The position numbers and the translations under genes were made by a program. This document shows positions 17,177 through 25,827 of a stretch of DNA of 50,831 nt, in pieces. Source of the DNA: Chloroflexota bacterium. GTDB taxonomy: Bacteria > Chloroflexota > Anaerolineae > Anaerolineales > Villigracilaceae. Under the pieces are notes generated by a model. That model did no database searches. It was not told the origin of the DNA and saw nothing but the letters and a program-made list of their open reading frames with translations. Each line of letters starts with the position of its first letter. Positions within the stretch are counted from its first letter, which is position 1. The stretch lies in NCBI GenBank assembly GCA_023459215.1, contig JAEWVF010000055.1, positions 1 to 50,831 of the forward strand. The letters run 5' to 3'.

Positions 17177-19357
17177 TTAGCCTGGAGGCCGCCACTCGAC
17201 CCGGATGCGCGTACCGCGTCCCGGCGCGGAATCCAGGCTGAGTTTGCCCCCGATCAGATTGACACGTTCACGCAGACCGACCAGCCCAAAGTGGCCTGAG
17301 GCGGTCAGGTTGCCAATTTCGGCGGGCAGGTTGAAACCGCGGCCATCATCCTCAATGGTCAGCTTGACCCCGGCCCCCTCAGTTGCCAGGCTGATGTTCG
17401 CCTTTTGCGCCCCGGCATGCCTGGCAATGTTGGCGAGCGCCTCCTGGGCCACGCGATACAGGTTGACGGCAGTATCGCCGGGCAGGGCCGGCAAGGCGGA
17501 TAGCTCAGGCAGGTCGAGACGCACCGTTACACCCGATTGCGCCGACCAATCTTCGGCCAGGGAGCGCAGGGCGGCAGCCAGGCCCAGGGTGTCGAGCATC
17601 GGCGGGCGCAGTTCCGAGCAAACCCCGCGCAGGTCAGACAGCAGGTCGCGCACCTCGGCGCGCATCTCCGCCAGGGCGGTTGACTCGGCCAGCCCAGGCT
17701 GGAGCAGCCCTAGTTGCAGGTTCAATCCAATCAGGGATTGGAGCGGGCCGTCGTGCAGGTCGCGCGCCAGGCGGGCGCGTTCATCTTCGCGTGAGCGCAG
17801 CAGGCGGTGCTGGGCTTGCGACAAGGCCTCGCGGCTGGCGCGGATTTCGTTCAACTGGGCGCGCAGGGTTTCGATAAGCAGCACATTACCCAAGGCAATC
17901 TCAGCCTGGCAGGCCAGCGTTTCGAGGATGCGGCGGTCAGAAGCGGTCAACTCATCACGGTCACGGTGCGGGGAAAGCGTCCAATGCGCACGCACCCTTC
18001 CCTGGAAGGCCAGATCGTAACAAGCCGCGGCCGGTGGCGCGTCTTCATCGAAGTACAATTCCCCGCCCTGTAACTGCATCAAGCCGGGCACCTGGCGAGT
18101 CAGCACCTCGGCAAGCTGTCCGCGCTCGGTGCAACTGGCCAGGGCGCGGGTCGCATTTTCCACCACACCTGGATAATCGTACCAACCCTCATAAAAGAAA
18201 TGATCCACAGCGCGCTGCAAGATACTTTTTGTGCGCTCAAAGGCCATACCGACCAACAGGGTTAATCCGGCAGAGACCAGCATTTGCGCCAGCCAATCAC
18301 CCGGCGCAAAACGAACAATCAACAGGAACGGCCCAAGGTACAAGAGCAGGATTCCCAGCCAAAGCGCGGCATAAACCAAAGCCCGATTAAGGAAACGGTC
18401 GATGCCAAACAAGTGATAACGCGCAATTGCTATAAAATAGCACAAGGGAGTAATAATCATGAAGGGACCCACAACCCAATCAGGCGATCTGGGAATCCCC
18501 AGGATGGTGGGGAGCAGGTACAGGATGAATAAGGGCGCCAGGGAAACGATGTTGCCAAAAACAATGATGCGCAACCGCCGACGGTCATCAGGGCTGGCGC
18601 GATAGCGGTAAACATAGGCTGCCAGCCCGGTCGCAACAAACAATTCCAGCGTGTTGTAGAAAAAGCTGATCTGCAAACCAGATTGAGTTGACGACAAACG
18701 CAATGCCAGCGCAACCAACATCCCGCCATAGATGGTCAGAATTGCCCAGCAGCGCTGGCTCGGATTCCCCAAAACGACCGGGAAAGTCAGGTAATAATGA
18801 ACGACCAGCGCGGCGGCGAAATGGAATCCGATGCTGATCAAAACCGCCATCCAGGCCGGGCGCTTCGAGGCATCCGGGTAGGCCAGGAAAAACAACAGGC
18901 CAATCCCGATACTCTGGGTTAACAGAAAGAAAAGTCGCAGCGCATATTGCTGGAAACGCCGCCAGAGCAAAAAGACGCCAACACCTCCAAACGTCAGCGC
19001 GACCAGCACCCCATTCAACAGGGAAACCAGGTTTATGGTCGCCAGCGCCACCAGCGGCATCTCAAGGGTCAGTTCCTGGCCTCCGCGCCGAACCCGCGCC
19101 GGGTAATTGCCCACCTCGGACGGCCACAAGGGATAGGGCGCGCCGTTAATCGAAAGGATTACGTCGCCCGGCCAGAATCCAGCCCAATTGGCATAAGAAT
19201 CCTGCTCCACGGCCAAAATCCTGCCGGTTTCCAAATCCAGGTCAGCGTCAAAAGCAGGGGTGCGTAACTGGTCATAAATTACATAGCCTGCCAACACAGG
19301 CAGCGCGAGGGACAACAAAAACAAAAGAAGCCGGGAGATGCGCTCGTTGAGGCTCAT
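17177..19357 (-). CDS. NarL-family sensor histidine kinase with PDZ-like and multi-TM sensor
   Basis: 726 aa. One N-terminal helix, then an extracytoplasmic PDZ-like segment (about 30-95; AGFWPGDVILSINGAP), then about eight hydrophobic helices (about 115-380), a GAF-like/coiled region, a HisKA_3 dimerisation domain with His535 in RDLHDGPLQSLIG, and an HATPase domain (RVAQEALANIARHA, DDGRGFN, GHFGLVGLRERV). The sensor order resembles Chloroflexota and Firmicutes kinases that combine PDZ and membrane helices, but the ligand is unknown. GGAG precedes the ATG at 19357. It follows its LuxR-type regulator by 25 bases, so the two are a co-transcribed pair, and the downstream genes encode surface proteins that are plausible targets. 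Confidence 0.9.
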   Translation of the reverse strand: MSLNERISRLLLFLLSLALPVLAGYVIYDQLRTPAFDADLDLETGRILAVEQDSYANWAGFWPGDVILSINGAPYPLWPSEVGNYPARVRRGGQELTLEMPLVALATINLVSLLNGVLVALTFGGVGVFLLWRRFQQYALRLFFLLTQSIGIGLLFFLAYPDASKRPAWMAVLISIGFHFAAALVVHYYLTFPVVLGNPSQRCWAILTIYGGMLVALALRLSSTQSGLQISFFYNTLELFVATGLAAYVYRYRASPDDRRRLRIIVFGNIVSLAPLFILYLLPTILGIPRSPDWVVGPFMIITPLCYFIAIARYHLFGIDRFLNRALVYAALWLGILLLYLGPFLLIVRFAPGDWLAQMLVSAGLTLLVGMAFERTKSILQRAVDHFFYEGWYDYPGVVENATRALASCTERGQLAEVLTRQVPGLMQLQGGELYFDEDAPPAAACYDLAFQGRVRAHWTLSPHRDRDELTASDRRILETLACQAEIALGNVLLIETLRAQLNEIRASREALSQAQHRLLRSREDERARLARDLHDGPLQSLIGLNLQLGLLQPGLAESTALAEMRAEVRDLLSDLRGVCSELRPPMLDTLGLAAALRSLAEDWSAQSGVTVRLDLPELSALPALPGDTAVNLYRVAQEALANIARHAGAQKANISLATEGAGVKLTIEDDGRGFNLPAEIGNLTASGHFGLVGLRERVNLIGGKLSLDSAPGRGTRIRVEWRPPG

Positions 19358-19382
19358 TATGGGACTCCACCGCCAGGGATGG

Positions 19383-20036
19383 CTACCCCAACCCCAAGCG
19401 GACGGCAAACAAGGCCGCTTCGGTACGGCAACTGACCCCCAGCTTGCCATAAATATTGCTGATGTGATTCTGTACCGTCCGCTTGGTGAGGCAAAGCGCT
19501 TCGGCGATGGCGGTATTATCCAGGCCGCGCGCAATCAGGCGCAAGATTTCAGACTCGCGCGCGGTTAAGGACGATATTTCTTTCGGTATCTCCGCCGGAT
19601 GCAAGAGTGGCGCGCCGCCGACAGCGCGATCCACCACCTGACGGGCCACCGCCGGGCTAAGCCAGGTCTCGCCGCGCGCTGCAACCCGCACCGCGCCAAC
19701 CAGCATCTCAAGAGCCTCGTCCTTGAGCACATAGCCGACCGCGCCGCTTTCCAGCAAACCAAAAACCGTCTGGGAGTCATCGTGGGCCGTCAGAATGAGC
19801 ACAGCCGTCGAACTGCCGTTGGCGCGCAAGCGACGTGTTACTTCCAGCCCATTCAGATCGGGCAACTGCACATCCAGAGCAAGCACATCCGGGCGCAGTT
19901 CAACCACCAGACGCAAGGCGTCCGCGCCATTGACCCCTTCGCCGACAATCTCGATGTCGCTGGCAGAATTCAGGATGGTGCGCATCCCGGCCCGCACGAT
20001 GGGATGGTCATCCACGATGACAACGGTTATGGCCAT
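19383..20036 (-). CDS. NarL/LuxR-type response regulator
   Basis: 217 aa. Receiver with Asp9-Asp10, phosphoacceptor Asp55 in ALDVQLPD and Lys in VLKDEA, then a LuxR-type helix-turn-helix (LTARESEILRLIARGL, LTKRTVQNHISNIYGKLG). Phosphorylated by the kinase encoded 25 bases downstream, it should bind DNA as a dimer. It is the first gene of the leftward series that ends in the surface proteins, with a 207-base gap upstream in which I see no gene. GGAG lies nine bases before the ATG. Confidence 0.93.
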   Translation of the reverse strand: MAITVVIVDDHPIVRAGMRTILNSASDIEIVGEGVNGADALRLVVELRPDVLALDVQLPDLNGLEVTRRLRANGSSTAVLILTAHDDSQTVFGLLESGAVGYVLKDEALEMLVGAVRVAARGETWLSPAVARQVVDRAVGGAPLLHPAEIPKEISSLTARESEILRLIARGLDNTAIAEALCLTKRTVQNHISNIYGKLGVSCRTEAALFAVRLGLG

Positions 20037-20243
20037 TTCGCATGCTCCCGCTCATCAGGAAAACAAAAACCTCTGCATATACTATACTTCATCACAATCC
20101 AGTTTTCGATATCCGAATTGTTCCAACCCGGCAACAGATGAACAGGTTCCTCGAGCTGGAAGCCCAAATCCATCGAAAACGTTATTCAGCAAATTCCTTT
20201 CGCGATTTGAATTACCAGAATTCTTCGAGGCCGCGACAGCGAT

Positions 20244-21473
20244 TCACTCGGCGCGCAGGGCTTCCATCGGGTGGAGTTTGGCAGCTTGATAGGCCGGGTA
20301 AATTCCAAAGAACAGGCCAATGATGAGCGAAAAGAAGAAAGCCATCAGAATGGATGAGAGCGTAACCCGGGCAGTGATCCACTTCAGGTAAGTTACACCC
20401 CAGGCAATAAAAATGCCCAAAAGTACCCCTGTAACTCCACCAGTCAGGCTGAGTGTCGTTGTTTCAACCAAAAATTGGAACAAAATTTGACCCTTTCTCG
20501 CGCCAACAGCTTTGCGCAGGCCAATTTCGCGCGTGCGTTCTTTGACAGAGATCAAGGTGATATTCATGATGCCGATCCCTCCGACCAAGAGAGAGATGGC
20601 CCCTATCGCACCGAGGAAAATCGTCAAAGTGTTGTTAATCTCCTTCAAGGATGAAAGTAATTCGGCCTGGTTCAGGATAGAAAAATCATTTTTCTCGCCA
20701 GGCTCAATTTTGTGCTGATGGCGCAAGATAAAAACAACCTGGGATGAAACATTTCCCAAAGTTTTAGGCGAACTTGCTGAAACAGCAATCAAATGAACCG
20801 TTTTTCCCCCACCTTCAACAGCATTTAATCCAAATAATTTGCTGTATCCGGTCTCAATTGGGATCAAAATCATATCATCCGGATTGAACATTCCGGATGC
20901 GCCTTTTGATTTGAGAACTCCAATCACGGTAAATGGGAGATTATTTATTTTTATGGTTTCCCCCACTAATGTGTTAACAGACGATAATCTCTTCGCGGCC
21001 GAAGCACCCAAAACAACAACTTTATTCTGCCGAAGGCTATCATCCCGGGTCAAGGTGCGACCAGACGCAATCTCATAGGCATTAACTTTGATATAATCCT
21101 GATTAGTACCAATGACTGACATGCTCAAGCTGCGCTTATTGAGAGTTACCGTTGCTGAACCCTGATAGGCAGGCGTAACACCAACAACGTTAGTAAGGGT
21201 CTCTGCCAGGGTTGTATAATCGCGATAGGTCAGATAAGCAGGCTTGTAAACTTCGGAAGAATCGGTGATAAAACCGCCCGGGAAAATTGTCAACAGATTA
21301 GCGCCATTTCCTTCCAGTTCACCGGTGATATCGTCCGTAGCGCCATTCCCTATTGCCAACAAGGCTACAACAGAAGTGACACCTATCGCAATGCCGAGAA
21401 TCGTTAATACTGAACGCAACTTATTGGCAAATAAAGCGCGAAACGCAGTTTGAATATTCTGAATCAGGAGCAT
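20244..21473 (-). CDS. MacB-type ABC transporter permease
   Basis: 409 aa with the MacB/FtsX layout: an N-terminal helix (LRSVLTILGIAIGVTSVVAL), a large periplasmic domain (about 45-270) and three C-terminal helices with the conserved VGGIGIMNITLISVKERTRE signature. The C-terminus ends in HPMEALRAE, typical of the family. In this family the ATPase is separate and permease plus ATPase use the proton-independent MacB mechanism to drive extrusion through a MacA-like adaptor rather than moving substrate directly across the membrane. It starts three bases after the ATPase stop, so the pair is translationally coupled. The substrate (peptide, antibiotic or lipid) is not evident. Confidence 0.93.
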   Translation of the reverse strand: MLLIQNIQTAFRALFANKLRSVLTILGIAIGVTSVVALLAIGNGATDDITGELEGNGANLLTIFPGGFITDSSEVYKPAYLTYRDYTTLAETLTNVVGVTPAYQGSATVTLNKRSLSMSVIGTNQDYIKVNAYEIASGRTLTRDDSLRQNKVVVLGASAAKRLSSVNTLVGETIKINNLPFTVIGVLKSKGASGMFNPDDMILIPIETGYSKLFGLNAVEGGGKTVHLIAVSASSPKTLGNVSSQVVFILRHQHKIEPGEKNDFSILNQAELLSSLKEINNTLTIFLGAIGAISLLVGGIGIMNITLISVKERTREIGLRKAVGARKGQILFQFLVETTTLSLTGGVTGVLLGIFIAWGVTYLKWITARVTLSSILMAFFFSLIIGLFFGIYPAYQAAKLHPMEALRAE

Positions 21474-21476
21474 GGT

Positions 21477-22199
21477 TTACTCATCATTTTCCGGGCGCGA
21501 ACTGCCAGCCTTGAGGGGGTTGGGATTAACAACATCAGAGACAATTCTTCCATCACTAAGGCGGATAATTCGATTGGCGTGACGCGCAATGAAAGAATCA
21601 TGTGTCACGAGAATAATCGTCTGTCCAGAATCGACATGCAATAATTGAAACAGAGCCATAATCTCAGCCCCGGTGCGGCTATCCAATGCTCCGGTCGGCT
21701 CATCTGCAATAATAATGGCCGGATTATTGACCAGAGCACGTGCGATTGCCACGCGTTGCTGTTGGCCGCCCGATAGTTCGCCAGGGTGATGCTGAACACG
21801 TTCTTTCAACCCTACTTTTTCCAACGCAACAAAGGCCTTTTCGCGGCAAGTGCGCAAATTCATTCCGGTATAAGTGAGAGGCAACATCGCATTTTCAAGG
21901 GCGCTGGTGCGCGCCAAAAGGTTAAATTGTTGAAAAACAAAACCTATTTTGCGGTTACGAATTTCAGCGAGTTGGCTGTCATTCATCTTCTCAACAGGGT
22001 GGCTGTCCAAAAGATAAACTCCTGACGTGGGTGCATCAAGACAGCCTAATATGGACATCAAGGTGGTTTTACCAGAACCAGATGGCCCCATGATCGCGAC
22101 CATTTCACCCTTTTGGATAGAAAAGGAAACCCCCTGCAATGCATGGACTTGATTTTTGCCCATGGCAAAAGTTTTTCTGAGCTGATCGATATAAATCAT
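21477..22199 (-). CDS. MacB-type ABC transporter ATP-binding protein
   Basis: 240-aa ATPase of the LolD/MacB group. Walker A is GPSGSGKTT, the Q-loop is in FVFQQFNLL, the signature is LSGGQQQRVAIARAL, Walker B is IIIADEPTGALD, and the switch His is in ILVTHD. It energises the neighbouring FtsX-type permease. It lies three bases after the adaptor stop and three bases before the permease start. Base composition here is visibly AT-richer than in the flanking surface-protein and DUF294 genes. Confidence 0.95.
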   Translation of the reverse strand: MIYIDQLRKTFAMGKNQVHALQGVSFSIQKGEMVAIMGPSGSGKTTLMSILGCLDAPTSGVYLLDSHPVEKMNDSQLAEIRNRKIGFVFQQFNLLARTSALENAMLPLTYTGMNLRTCREKAFVALEKVGLKERVQHHPGELSGGQQQRVAIARALVNNPAIIIADEPTGALDSRTGAEIMALFQLLHVDSGQTIILVTHDSFIARHANRIIRLSDGRIVSDVVNPNPLKAGSSRPENDE

Positions 22200-22202
22200 A
22201 AT

Positions 22203-23591
22203 TTAACCACCAAAGCCCATATCAAAAGCTGGTTCCAGTTCGGGAGCCTTTATCTGCACTACATCGCCTTCCTTGAGCGCAGCATTCGGCTGAATAGTGA
22301 CCAATCCATCCGAAATGGTCGAACTTTTAATATCGACACGTTGCATTTGTCCGTCCGGGGTAATAATTACAACAAATTCGCCAGCGCTGTCAATCTGGAT
22401 CGCGCCAACAGGGGCGGCAAGCATATCATGGGGTTCACCAGTGATCAAAGTAACAGAAGTGGTCGTGCCAAATAGCAACGGCTGATTAGTGGGATCAAGC
22501 GCCACCACCACTGAAAAATTCACCAAACCATTAACCAGCTTACCAATTCTGCTAATCTTGCTTACATATCCGGTCAGCTTTGTATCGGGAAGAGAATCGA
22601 TACTAATTTCAGCGCGGTCGCCAACAGAAATTGCGGATACTTCGGATTCCCCTACGGTTGTTTCCACACTCATGGTATTAAGATTGGCAATCTCAATCGC
22701 CAACTTACCCACCGCAGCAGAATCGCCTGGTTTGGCCCACACAGAGATGATTTCTCCATCAAAAGGAGCGATAATGTACATCGCATCCACTCTCGCCTGA
22801 GCTGCATCTACCTTGGCCCTGGCTGCATCAACAACCAGTGGATCGGTTCCGCTTTTTATGTTGTCGCGTTTACGTCGAGCATCATCCAGGGCTGCGCGGG
22901 CAATTTCCAGCTTAATTTTGGCTTCTTCAAAATCCGATTGAGTCGGCTTACCGGTATACCAGTTATAGAGAGAAATCAACTCATTGAGCTTCATCTGAGC
23001 GTTGGTCATGTTCAGCAAAGCTTCAGTTTTTTGCGAGTCACCATCCGGGTGATTCCTGACCTCCTTGTAACGCCGGGTAGTCAAGGTCACGGTTTTCTCT
23101 GCCTCACGAATTTTTGCCTGGGTATTTTTGATCAAAACGTCAGATGCACGCGGATAGTTTAAGCCTTCGTAAATATTCTGAGCCACTTCCACTGCTTTAC
23201 GGGCTTTAATAACCTCCAATTGTGCTTCAGCCAAAGCGGTTGATGATTCGGTCAAATTTTGAAGATCCCGCTTGGCAGTTGCCAAATCAGCCTGGGCAAC
23301 AACGATCTCGGCCGAAACTGTGCCAGGATTCAAACTTGCCAGAATGTCGCCTCGGCTTACTTTTTGCCCAGGTTCAACATAAAGCTTATCAATCAAACCC
23401 GTAGTCTGCCACGTGAGCGACATCATTTGATCAGCGCCAAGATTTCCTGTTGTTTCGATCTTGTCAACAATATTAATCGTAGTGATAATGCCCGTTTCTT
23501 CGAGCAGCGCCTGGCTATCTCCCGCTCCTCCTGTGCAGGCAGTAACAGCAAAAAAAATTACCAGCGATACATAAATAATCTTATTGCGCAT
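22203..23591 (-). CDS. MacA/HlyD-like periplasmic adaptor lipoprotein
   Basis: 462 aa. The signal ends in the lipobox AVTAC (Cys19). The lipoyl/barrel-sandwich halves flank a long alpha-helical hairpin (about 105-260; Glu/Ala/Lys-rich heptads), followed by a beta-barrel domain (YIIAPFDGEIISVWAKPGD, ETTVGESEVSAISVGD) and a membrane-proximal domain. This is the adaptor of MacAB-type exporters; in a single-membrane organism it would extend the transporter outward without TolC. AAGGAG sits eight bases before the ATG at 23591. It heads the three-gene operon adaptor-ATPase-permease, and its promoter faces the divergent two-component system. Confidence 0.9.
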   Translation of the reverse strand: MRNKIIYVSLVIFFAVTACTGGAGDSQALLEETGIITTINIVDKIETTGNLGADQMMSLTWQTTGLIDKLYVEPGQKVSRGDILASLNPGTVSAEIVVAQADLATAKRDLQNLTESSTALAEAQLEVIKARKAVEVAQNIYEGLNYPRASDVLIKNTQAKIREAEKTVTLTTRRYKEVRNHPDGDSQKTEALLNMTNAQMKLNELISLYNWYTGKPTQSDFEEAKIKLEIARAALDDARRKRDNIKSGTDPLVVDAARAKVDAAQARVDAMYIIAPFDGEIISVWAKPGDSAAVGKLAIEIANLNTMSVETTVGESEVSAISVGDRAEISIDSLPDTKLTGYVSKISRIGKLVNGLVNFSVVVALDPTNQPLLFGTTTSVTLITGEPHDMLAAPVGAIQIDSAGEFVVIITPDGQMQRVDIKSSTISDGLVTIQPNAALKEGDVVQIKAPELEPAFDMGFGG

Positions 23592-23634
23592 CAGTTTTCT
23601 CCTTACTATCCGAAATTCTCTAAGCTCTTCCCGG

Positions 23635-23670
23635 AGTATAAAAAAGTGCGCCCCGGCACAAAAGTGCCGG
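23635..23670 (-). promoter_or_regulatory. Promoter with palindromic operator for the MacAB-like operon
   Basis: A TATACT -10 box lies at 23640-23635 on the minus strand, giving a leader of about 36 bases. A perfect palindrome CCGGCAC-AAAA-GTGCCGG (23653-23670) covers the expected -35 region, where no good -35 hexamer is present. This is the arrangement of an activator- or repressor-controlled promoter. The divergent LuxR-type regulator (25107-25766) is the natural candidate. Its role as binding protein is inferred. Confidence 0.5.
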
Positions 23671-23830
23671 AAGATAGATTTTTCACAAAACATGGGTAGA
23701 TTTCAGCCTAGGTAAACATGAAGAAAGTCATATCTCTTTTTTCATATTTTTGAGCAGAATAAAACCAACTCATGGCATATAGACCCAGGGTTTCATCCAT
23801 GCTAAACTATTTGCACAAATAGGGAAGTTT

Positions 23831-25114
23831 ATGCAACTTAATTTTTTCAGGTCAACAAACAACCCATTGGCTCAGCCTATCCCCTTTCAAAAAGTATTGT
23901 GGGTCACATATAGCGGGATGTTTTTCCTGCTGTTGCTGGATCTTTCCACGTACTTTGCAGAAGTAATTGAACCCGATTGGTTCAGTTTCCCCATGTGGTT
24001 AATAGCATGCAGTGTGTTATTTTTATTTATCTTTCTCGATATTTACTATCAAAAAGCCCACCCGTATCTTAGGGAAAAAATGTTGCTTATCCTGCTGGGG
24101 TTGCGGATCGTGGCAACAGAAATTTACGAATGGAGTCAGGGCACGGTCTTGTCCCCGTCTTTGCTTTACCTATCCCTCCCCTTGGTTGTTTATCGTTATT
24201 TTGGCCACAGAGCAAGCAACTTCAGTTTAATCCTGATTACTGTTCGTTTCTCAATCGCAACCCTGATCGACCTGCGTCAGAATGGGGTATGGAGTTCTGA
24301 CACAGAATATCTGGTTTCAATAGTGGTAAATATCATTTTCAATATTTTTGTGGTGGTATTGATTGGAGCATTTGTCGAAAATGTCGATCAAGAAAAAAAA
24401 CAGCGTTTACGTGCAGAACGGTTAATCAACGAATTGGAACATATTCACGCCCAGATTGTTAACCTGGCCGCAACCGAGGAACGGAACCGGTTGGCGCGAG
24501 ATGTCCACGATTCGCTGGGGCATTACTTAACGGTAATCAACGTTCAGCTAGAAAAGGCCCTGGCATTGCAGCAAAAATCTCCCACTATCAGCACTCAAGC
24601 CGTAATGGATGCCAAACGATTAACCCGAGAAGCCTTAAAAGATGTCCGCGAATCTATGGGCACCTTGCGCACGCCACAAATATCGTTGAGCATTGAGCAG
24701 AAACTTGCAACCTTAATCCAGGATGCGGCTGAAGCGGGTATTCAAATTGATTTACAAATCGTGGGGAACAGCATGAATTGCTCTGAGCATGTTTCTGCCA
24801 CACTGTATCGAATTATTCAAGAAGCAATCACCAATATCCGCAAACATGCACAAACGTCAAAGGCACAGATTAAACTCTCTTTCTTGCAGAACTCTGTCGA
24901 ATTAGAAATGCAAGATCCGGGCCGTGGCTTTAATACACAGAAAACTTCCGAAGGTTATGGCTTACGAGGTGTGCGTGAACGAGTCGAATTGCTAGGCGGC
25001 GAAATGCAGCTTGAGAGTCAGCCAGGGCAAGGCACTCGCATATTTATCAAACTTCCCCAAAATCCCATTACCACCTGGCGCTTATCAGCCACTCCCAGGA
25101 GCAATCATGGCTAA
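23831..25114 (+). CDS. NarL-family sensor histidine kinase (6-TM type)
   Basis: 427 aa. About six hydrophobic segments in residues 20-195, with very short loops, so the signal is probably read within or at the membrane, as in LiaS/DesK-like kinases. HisKA_3 follows with His226 in RDVHDSLGHYLTVI, then HATPase (RIIQEAITNIRKHAQ, DPGRGFN, GYGLRGVRERVELLGGE). GGGAAG lies before the ATG. Its stop overlaps the regulator start by eight bases, so they form a coupled pair, divergent from a MacAB-like exporter. Control of that exporter, perhaps in response to envelope or peptide stress, is inferred from position and family precedent. Confidence 0.92.
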   Translation: MQLNFFRSTNNPLAQPIPFQKVLWVTYSGMFFLLLLDLSTYFAEVIEPDWFSFPMWLIACSVLFLFIFLDIYYQKAHPYLREKMLLILLGLRIVATEIYEWSQGTVLSPSLLYLSLPLVVYRYFGHRASNFSLILITVRFSIATLIDLRQNGVWSSDTEYLVSIVVNIIFNIFVVVLIGAFVENVDQEKKQRLRAERLINELEHIHAQIVNLAATEERNRLARDVHDSLGHYLTVINVQLEKALALQQKSPTISTQAVMDAKRLTREALKDVRESMGTLRTPQISLSIEQKLATLIQDAAEAGIQIDLQIVGNSMNCSEHVSATLYRIIQEAITNIRKHAQTSKAQIKLSFLQNSVELEMQDPGRGFNTQKTSEGYGLRGVRERVELLGGEMQLESQPGQGTRIFIKLPQNPITTWRLSATPRSNHG

Positions 25115-25766
25115 AATCCGGATTCTGATCGCCGATGATCAGCGTTTGATGTTAGATGGTATTGCATCCTTATTACAGGAGTATCCTGATTTAGAAATTG
25201 TAGATTTGGCAGGGAATGGCGCAGAAGCGCTGGAAAAAGCGCAAGCATTACAACCGGATATCATTCTGCTTGATATTCGTATGCCAATCATGGATGGAAT
25301 CAGCGCAATTGCGCCTCTGCGCAGCCATATCCCAACCTGTAAGATTCTGATGCTAACCACCTTTGATGACGATGAATATATTGTCCATGCTATACAACAA
25401 GGCGCAACAGGTTATCTGCTCAAAGACACCCCGGCAGCCGAACTTGCGGAGGCCATTCGAGCAGTTTACCGCGGCACATTTGTTTTTGATCCGCGCAGCG
25501 GACAAAAGCTAGCGGAACTGATTGGAAGGAATACCACACCTTTACCCCCCAAGCACACGGCGACGGAACTTATCCAATTAAGCGAACGAGAACAGGAAGT
25601 AATGCTCCTGGTGGCACGCGGCTATAGCAACCGCGCAATTGCCACCCACCTCTCCATTACAGAGGGAACAGTTAAGAATCACCTTTCAAACATTCTGGCA
25701 ACACTCCATTTGAACAGTCGCGCGCAGATTATTGCCTTTGCCTATGAACAAGGCCTGGTTCAATAA
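25107..25766 (+). CDS. NarL/LuxR-type response regulator
   Basis: 219 aa. Receiver with Asp10-Asp11 and phosphoacceptor Asp56 in LLDIRMPIMDG, Thr in MLTTFDD, Lys in LLKDTPA; then a LuxR helix-turn-helix (LSEREQEVMLLVARGYSN, ITEGTVKNHLSNILATL). The start at 25107 is set by AGGAG six bases upstream; earlier in-frame codons lie inside the kinase gene. It is paired with the preceding kinase and presumably controls the divergent export operon. Confidence 0.95.
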   Translation: MAKIRILIADDQRLMLDGIASLLQEYPDLEIVDLAGNGAEALEKAQALQPDIILLDIRMPIMDGISAIAPLRSHIPTCKILMLTTFDDDEYIVHAIQQGATGYLLKDTPAAELAEAIRAVYRGTFVFDPRSGQKLAELIGRNTTPLPPKHTATELIQLSEREQEVMLLVARGYSNRAIATHLSITEGTVKNHLSNILATLHLNSRAQIIAFAYEQGLVQ

Positions 25767-25827
25767 CAAGCGCACCTGGTCATTCTTCTAACGAATAAGC
25801 GCCGCCAAATCTCAATAAAAAATATCG

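Noticed and set aside
23653..23670. Terminator from the CCGGCAC hairpin
   Set aside because: No gene ends just upstream on the plus strand and the T-run on the minus strand is separated by about ten bases; its place over the -35 region fits an operator better.
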